A stretch of DNA of 64,000 nt from an uncultured Eubacteriales bacterium (GTDB lineage: Bacteria; Bacillota; Clostridia; Lachnospirales; Lachnospiraceae): positions 1-64,000 of the forward strand of contig OMXJ01000014.1 in assembly GCA_900315015.1 (NCBI GenBank), read 5' to 3'. Position numbers and translations under genes: made by a program. Shown here one piece after another: positions 59,090 to 64,000 of this stretch. The notes below the pieces were generated by a model. The model was not told the DNA's origin. It saw only the letters and a list, made by a program, of their open reading frames with translations, and did not search any database. Every line of letters begins with the position of its first letter. Position 1 is the first letter of the stretch.

Positions 59090-60679
59090 ATGTTTTATAG
59101 CGTTTTATACCCGGATGAGGCGAGCTACAACGTGCCTAGAAATAAGGAAATCCCGGCATATTTCATAGATCTGAATTTAGATCAGATTTTTAAGTCTATA
59201 CTAATGAGCAAGCAGGAATATGACCTTGGAGAATATTTTTATACACCTGTATCAGACAGGAAGGTCTTAGAATATAGAAAGGCCGTTTCAAGAGATCTTG
59301 AGGATGAGGAAATTAAGAAATTTTTTGCTGATTTTTCAGCGAAGCTCTTTCTTATAGGTGAATACATAAAAAAGAGCGGAGAGGAGCTCTCTGAGAGAAT
59401 GTATCATGGAAAGGCCCTAGATGACGGTGTTTTCATAAAAAGAGGAAAGCTCATGCAGTATGCAGGAATGTACTGCGATTCGATAAAGGATTTTAATGAA
59501 AAGGCTAAACAGCTTGTGGAAGAAGGAAGGATAAAATCGGAAGGTCTTAAGGGCTTTGTGAATTATTTAAAGGGATACGAGAGCGATCCGAAGTTCGGAG
59601 GCTTTAGTCAGGACATAGATGAGCTAAGAGACCAGTTCAAGGGCCTGCACTACTGTATGTACATAAGGCAGGATAATATCAGGGTAAGTAGATATGAGCA
59701 GGAAGAGGATATTTCGGGAAAGGTGCTTGAGCTCTTTAAGAGATTTAAGCCGGTTTCAAATAAAACCTACCTGCAGCAGTTCTCAGAGGCTCCGCTCAGT
59801 ACAGATAATGAAAATCAGGTGCTAAAGGGACTTTCTAAGATATTTAAAAGTGAATTTAATGAGCTTAAGAAGTTCTGCGACAAGTATTCGGGTTTTGTAG
59901 ATGAAACCATCGTAAGATTTTCGCGTGAAATTATGGTCTATCTCACCTGGTTTAACATGATGTATGACATGAAGCTGTTCGGGCTTAACTTCTGTTACCC
60001 GGAACTTGTAGATGATCCGTCTAAGATGTTTGTAACGGATGGCTTTGATCTTGCGCTTGCAAGGGAAAAGAGAAAGTCTCTTATAACTAATAGCTTTGAA
60101 TTTAAGAGCCCGGAGAGGATTTTTGTAATATCAGGTCCTAATAACGGCGGAAAGACTACCTTTGCAAGGCAGTACGGACAGCTAAATTACCTTGGACAGC
60201 TAGGTCTTCCTGTGCCAGGAAGTGCGGCAGCGACCATGAACTTTGATGAAATCTATACCCATTTTGGTATAGAAGAAAAAAATGCGAGTACCGATGGAAA
60301 GCTTCAGGATGATCTTGTTAGACTTAAGGAAATTATTGGAAAGGCGACAAAGCGCAGCATAATTATAATTAATGAAATATTTTCATCAACGACACTGACA
60401 GATGCCCTTACCATGGGCGGCTACATGATGGACAGCTTTGCTGAGCTCGGCGCTCCGTGTCTTGTGGTAACCTTCCTTGATGAGCTTGCCTCTCACGGAC
60501 CTGAAACAGTGAGTCTTATGAGTAATGTATATCCAGATCATCCGGAGAAGAGGACTTATAAGATAATAAGAAAACCTGCCGATGGACTGGCCTTTGCAAT
60601 ACAGATAGCAGGCGTACACGAGCTGAAGTATGAGCAGATAATGAGCAGGTTGAAAGGGGCAGAAAATAAAGAGCAGTAG
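59090..60679 (+). CDS. MutS-family ATPase, second of a tandem pair
   Basis: The 529-residue protein has the same plan as the preceding gene: a helical region, then Walker A GPNNGGKT at about 349-356, FGIEEKNASTDGKLQDDL (the Ser-rich signature), Walker B IIIINEIFSST at about 421-431, and a switch VTFLDELASHG. Walker B also has NE in place of DE. The start is an ATG 3 bases after the previous stop with GGAG inside the end of that gene. Such MutS relatives without a mismatch-binding domain occur in Firmicutes and have no established role. Confidence 0.82.
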   Translation: MFYSVLYPDEASYNVPRNKEIPAYFIDLNLDQIFKSILMSKQEYDLGEYFYTPVSDRKVLEYRKAVSRDLEDEEIKKFFADFSAKLFLIGEYIKKSGEELSERMYHGKALDDGVFIKRGKLMQYAGMYCDSIKDFNEKAKQLVEEGRIKSEGLKGFVNYLKGYESDPKFGGFSQDIDELRDQFKGLHYCMYIRQDNIRVSRYEQEEDISGKVLELFKRFKPVSNKTYLQQFSEAPLSTDNENQVLKGLSKIFKSEFNELKKFCDKYSGFVDETIVRFSREIMVYLTWFNMMYDMKLFGLNFCYPELVDDPSKMFVTDGFDLALAREKRKSLITNSFEFKSPERIFVISGPNNGGKTTFARQYGQLNYLGQLGLPVPGSAAATMNFDEIYTHFGIEEKNASTDGKLQDDLVRLKEIIGKATKRSIIIINEIFSSTTLTDALTMGGYMMDSFAELGAPCLVVTFLDELASHGPETVSLMSNVYPDHPEKRTYKIIRKPADGLAFAIQIAGVHELKYEQIMSRLKGAENKEQ

Positions 60680-60696
60680 TATATAACAATAATGTA

Positions 60697-60804
60697 GACC
60701 AGTAAAAAGACCAGTAAAAAGACCAGTAAAAAGACCAGTAAAAAGACCAGTAAAAAGACCAGTAAAAAGACCAGTAAAAAGACCAGTAAAAAAACAGGTA
60801 AAAA
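60697..60804 (+). repeat. 12-bp tandem repeat, 8 perfect copies
   Basis: GACCAGTAAAAA occurs eight times without change from 60697 to 60792, followed by one degenerate copy (AACAGGTAAAAA). It lies just after the MutS pair and before the terminator. Confidence 0.95.
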
Positions 60805-60835
60805 ATAATAGTAAAGGCAAAAAAATGAACTAAAA

Positions 60836-60882
60836 AACTAAATCCTCTGCGCATAATAGTGCAGAGGATTTAGTTTATTTTA
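60836..60882. terminator. Bidirectional terminator
   Basis: AACTAAATCCTCTGC and GCAGAGGATTTAGTT form a perfect 15-bp stem. T-rich tails are present on both strands, so it can end the MutS operon (+) and the zinc-ribbon gene (-). Confidence 0.9.
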
Positions 60883-60926
60883 ATATTAAGTTTTGGAAGC
60901 TTTTTAAATATTACGGGTTCCCTAGC

Positions 60927-62720
60927 TTAGTTTTCCTTATGGAATATATACTGTAAGTCTCCGCTAGTAAGTGTAACCTGAGCATCTGAATAGGTTCCTT
61001 CAAGCGTTGCAACAGCAGTTACGAAGGAATATTTGCTTCCATCTGTGATTTCATAGGTACCTTCTGAAGCCTGAGCACCGGTTGAAAGAGAAGCTGTTCC
61101 ATCGGTGTTGAAGGTGATGGTGTACTTATCCATGCCGATTGCTCCAAGAGCATCCTTGTTTGTGATTGTGCCGCCTTCTACAGTCATGAAAATGTACCAG
61201 GTTGTACCTGCAAGAGGATTTGCGGTAGTAGTTTCTGTGGTAGTTTCTGTAGTAGCTTCGGTTGTAGCATCTGTAGGTTCGGTGTTAGGGGCAGTTGCAT
61301 CATTAGATGCATCATCAGAAGTTACAACTGTGGTAGCATCAGCAACCTTGGTGCTAGCTTCGGTTGCCTTTGTTGTAGGTGCTGCAGTAGTTGTAGCATT
61401 CTGTCTTGCTTCAACGCTCTTTTTACCTGTAATGTTAATGATTACACCAACTCCGAGTACAAGAACTGCCACGATTACGAGTGCAATCAAGTTCTTCTTT
61501 GAATTGGACTTCTTAGGAACCTTTACATATCTGTTTTCTGAAAGATCACTTTCGAAAAGACTTGCATATGGATCCTTGCCAAGAGATGAAAGATCGTTCT
61601 TTTTGAAGGTTCCATTATTTGATGAACTATTTGAAGAGCTGCTTGATGAACCCTGGTTATATACTGGAGGAACTGGAGCAGTGCTCTTTGCAGAAGGACT
61701 TGAAAGTCTTCCGCCTGGAGTATAATTGCTTGATGGCGTTGGTGTAGTAGATCCTGATCTAGCAGCTGCACTTGAACCAGCCTTGCTGGATGAGTCTGGT
61801 GCCTTTGCTTTTGCGTTTGCAGCTGAAGAATCTTTTACTGAAGAAGCACTTGCAGCTCCTGCCATTGCTGCTGCTTCAGCAGCGGTCTTTGCGGCAGCCT
61901 TTGCAGCGGCTTTTTCTGCAGCCTTCTCTGCGTTCTTTTCAGCAGTTCTTGATTTAAAATCAGGCTGCTTTCCAAGCTTGACAGAATTGTCACTGGACTT
62001 TTTGAATTCAGGGCGCTGATCGCCGTAATCTGAAGCCTCGCCGTAAGCTGAAGGTCTCTTTCTGATGTTGTTAAAGGCAGGTCTGTCAGCAGAGCTTGCG
62101 TAAGCAGATTTGTCACTGTTTGTACCACCGCCTGTAGTTGGTGTCTTAAGTGAAGAAGCAGGAGATGTGCCCTTTGCACGGTTCTTATTCCTGTTCTTCA
62201 TATTATCGAGCTGCTGCTGGATTTTTGCTTCCTTAACAGCATTTGCGCTAAGACCTGATACATCAGTATAAGCTGAAGGACCTGAATGCTTTTCATCAAC
62301 GAAGATTGCATTTGCATCGGAAGAAGCTACGCCCTTAGATAGAGCAGAGCCTTCTGTAACCTTGTCTGTATATTCGGTAGGACGCTTATCATTCATCATC
62401 TTGATTTTCTGCTTATCAACATCATCGTCATAGACCTCGGCATGAGCTAAAGCTGAATTTTCATCTACCTTAGGAGTATAATCGCTTCTAGAAGGATCTT
62501 CTTCAGTCGTCATGAGCTCTTTGATTGTCTTTTTGTCGATGACCTGCGCCTTTTCAAGCTCGGGAGATTCGGCAGCATCTCTGCCGGCATAAACTGATTT
62601 GCTTTCTTTCTCTGCGCCTGCATTAGCGGCATCTCTTGCTGCGGCAGAAATTTTACGGCCGCAATAAGGACAAAACATTGCATTGTCTTTTATTTTTTTC
62701 CCACAATCCGGACAAAACAT
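60927..62720 (-). CDS. Zinc-ribbon membrane protein with lipocalin-like C-terminus
   Basis: The 597-residue protein starts at 62720, with GAGAGG 6 bases upstream on the minus strand; a longer frame to 62762 has no site. An N-terminal zinc ribbon (CPDCGKKI, CPYCGRKI) is followed by about 370 residues of low-complexity Ala/Ser/Lys-rich sequence, one membrane helix around 415-435, a Thr/Ala-rich linker, and a small beta-rich domain (GTTWYIFMTVEGG ... DLQYIF) resembling a calycin/lipocalin-like fold. It is probably anchored with the zinc ribbon inside and the beta domain outside. The function is unknown. Confidence 0.68.
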   Translation of the reverse strand: MFCPDCGKKIKDNAMFCPYCGRKISAAARDAANAGAEKESKSVYAGRDAAESPELEKAQVIDKKTIKELMTTEEDPSRSDYTPKVDENSALAHAEVYDDDVDKQKIKMMNDKRPTEYTDKVTEGSALSKGVASSDANAIFVDEKHSGPSAYTDVSGLSANAVKEAKIQQQLDNMKNRNKNRAKGTSPASSLKTPTTGGGTNSDKSAYASSADRPAFNNIRKRPSAYGEASDYGDQRPEFKKSSDNSVKLGKQPDFKSRTAEKNAEKAAEKAAAKAAAKTAAEAAAMAGAASASSVKDSSAANAKAKAPDSSSKAGSSAAARSGSTTPTPSSNYTPGGRLSSPSAKSTAPVPPVYNQGSSSSSSNSSSNNGTFKKNDLSSLGKDPYASLFESDLSENRYVKVPKKSNSKKNLIALVIVAVLVLGVGVIINITGKKSVEARQNATTTAAPTTKATEASTKVADATTVVTSDDASNDATAPNTEPTDATTEATTETTTETTTANPLAGTTWYIFMTVEGGTITNKDALGAIGMDKYTITFNTDGTASLSTGAQASEGTYEITDGSKYSFVTAVATLEGTYSDAQVTLTSGDLQYIFHKEN

Positions 62721-62762
62721 ATATATACCTCTCAAGAATGTTATTAAAAAACTTAAAGTCAA

Positions 62763-63260
62763 AAAATATCTTTTAATTTCAATGCATTTTGCCCAAAACT
62801 GCTTGAAATGAAAAGATATAAAAATAACGCTATACCAAATATTCTACTACATAATAAGACAAATATCAAGGGAAAAAAAGTATAGAATATTAGTATGAAA
62901 TAAAGAAAAAATGTAGACATAATTAATAATTTGTGATACAAAAATTGGAAATAGATGGGTAAGTTTGTATTTAGCTACAAAATTAAGTAAAAAGTTAAAA
63001 GGAAATTAACGGAAATTTTTTACTTGGAAAAATGAGGAAATAGCTGCTGCATATTTGCCAAAAAAAGGGAGCCGGCATCACAGGTAAATGAATAGGGAAG
63101 ACGGGTAAAATAAGAAATAACAACAAAATGCGAATTTATCACAATAAATATGTGTTGCAATTTGAAATAAAGGTGTTAAAATAGTATGCGTGGTATTGTG
63201 CCTAGTGAAATGGCAGAGGGAAAATATAATGGAGCCTGAGATAGGGCTAAAGGAGCGAAC
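62763..63260. other. Divergent AT-rich promoter region, no gene
   Basis: On the minus strand TTGATA (62864-62869) and TAGAAT (62841-62846) are 17 bases apart and serve the zinc-ribbon gene. On the + strand TTGCAA (63155) and TAAAAT (63177), 16 bases apart, serve the glycosidase. A locally GC-rich GGGAGCCGGCATCACAGG segment at about 63067 shows no match to a riboswitch I know. Confidence 0.55.
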
Positions 63261-64000
63261 ATGGAATTTAAAGGATACACATTTGGCTACGGTACAAAGC
63301 CGGGAGCATACTTCACAGAGGAAGTAATTGATTCATTTAATAAGTGCCTTGATTTAGGACTTAACTGGGTATGCATACCTGTAGCATTAACACAGGATAC
63401 TTTTGCATCAACAGAAATCAGATTTGATTATAAGACAGATCTTTCTTACATCGATATTGAAAAGGCTGTTTCAATGGCGCATGCAAGAAATGTAAAGGTA
63501 TGTCTTAAGCCTATGGTAAATTGCGCAGATGGCGTTTGGCGTGCAGACATCAATTTCCCGGATGGAAATATGATCGGAGTAGATACTTATTGGAGCAAGT
63601 GGTTCAAGAGCTATACTGCATTCATTCTTAACTACGCAATGTATGCAGAAAAGCTTGGCTGCGAGATGCTCTGCCTTGGCTGCGAGATGCTTTCTTCTGA
63701 AAGAAAGGAAAAGTACTGGAGAGAGCTTATAGCACAGGTAAAGAAGGTATATACAGGAAAGCTTGTATATAATACAAATCACGGAAGTGAAGAAAACGCA
63801 AAGTGGATAGATGAGCTTGACTATCTTGGAACCTCAGCTTACTTTAGAGTAGGTGAGTCAGAGGGTGCAACTCTTGAGGGCATGATCGAGAAGTGGGAAA
63901 AGGTAGCAGATCATCTTGAAGAAATTTCAAAGAGAGTCGGCAAGAAGATAATCTTCATGGAAATCGGCTGCAGAAGCGCAAAGGGATGTTCTGCAATGCC
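63261..64000 (+). CDS. GH113-like glycoside hydrolase, 5' part
   Basis: The frame starts at the ATG at 63261 with AAAGGAGCG upstream and runs off the right edge after 246 codons. It has the TIM-barrel pattern of GH113-type glycosidases: FGYGTKPGAYFTEEVIDSF, NWVCIPVAL, RNVKVCLKPMV, LGCEMLCLGCEM (candidate acid/base Glu), YLGTSAYF, and IIFMEIGCR (candidate nucleophile Glu). GH113 members include beta-mannanases, but the substrate here is not decided. There is no signal peptide, so it acts inside the cell, probably on imported oligosaccharides. Confidence 0.75.
   Translation, partial: MEFKGYTFGYGTKPGAYFTEEVIDSFNKCLDLGLNWVCIPVALTQDTFASTEIRFDYKTDLSYIDIEKAVSMAHARNVKVCLKPMVNCADGVWRADINFPDGNMIGVDTYWSKWFKSYTAFILNYAMYAEKLGCEMLCLGCEMLSSERKEKYWRELIAQVKKVYTGKLVYNTNHGSEENAKWIDELDYLGTSAYFRVGESEGATLEGMIEKWEKVADHLEEISKRVGKKIIFMEIGCRSAKGCSAM

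Noticed and set aside
60697..60804. CRISPR-like repeat array
   Set aside because: Twelve-base contiguous tandem repeats without spacers.
60386..60854. Minus-strand frames rich in LFTG/YWSF repeats
   Set aside because: They are read-through of the 12-bp tandem repeat on the opposite strand of the MutS gene end.
61105..62019. Plus-strand frames opposite the zinc-ribbon gene
   Set aside because: They arise from the Ala/Ser-rich codons of the real minus-strand gene and lack starts with a Shine-Dalgarno sequence.

Overview
The window looks like part of the chromosome of an anaerobic Firmicute of the class Clostridia, most likely a Lachnospiraceae-type gut or rumen bacterium. The pointers are the SCIFF peptide and its radical-SAM maturase, a tRNA-Trp T-box in front of trpEG, a radical-SAM NrdG-type activase, an AT-rich host sequence with many consensus sigma-A promoters (TTGACA-17-TATAAT), and AGGAGG-type ribosome-binding sites. 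The family-level placement is inference.

Positions 1-13,960 are the late half of a siphovirus-type prophage, all on the + strand: scaffold C-terminus, major capsid protein, head-tail connectors, tail tube, tail chaperone with an apparent +1 frameshift extension, tape measure, tail hub/receptor-binding proteins, two fibre-like proteins (one with 25 SHAEG-type repeats), holin, coiled-coil membrane protein and NlpC/P60-type endolysin, closed by a strong terminator. Integrase, repressor, replication and packaging genes lie outside the window.

Positions 14-31 kb hold host genes: a membrane protein, a secreted GHL10-type glycosidase, TatD, an NPCBM-like coiled-coil protein, and a Fur/Zur-type regulator. 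An IscB element with its putative omega (HEARO) RNA sits between that regulator's stop codon and its terminator. Next come a probable zinc-starvation operon (L33 paralogue plus CobW-type GTPase) behind a promoter wrapped in TTGCAA palindromes, a DEDDh exonuclease, xylose isomerase, a von Willebrand A operon, and a peptide-deformylase-like gene behind a long structured leader.

Positions 31-47 kb hold citrate synthase and isocitrate dehydrogenase (2-oxoglutarate/glutamate supply), small membrane and zinc-ribbon proteins, and a single regulator-like gene (HTH, GHKL ATPase, STAS-like) bounded by 67-bp direct repeats. After it come a C39-like cysteine peptidase locus, the SCIFF locus, a PLP-dependent basic amino acid decarboxylase, an NrdG-type activase and the T-box-controlled trpE-trpG pair.

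Positions 47-64 kb hold a GC-rich 59-codon ORF, a ClpP-like protease beside an orphan VirD4/TraG-type ATPase, a C69 dipeptidase, an ECF sigma/anti-sigma pair, a membrane chemoreceptor, a LacX-type epimerase, two tandem divergent MutS-family ATPases, a zinc-ribbon membrane protein and the start of a GH113-like hydrolase. A recurring trait is short tandem duplication in or just after the 3' ends of genes (periods of 12, 20, 35, 38, 39, 42, 45 and 49 bp). No tRNA, rRNA or CRISPR array was seen.
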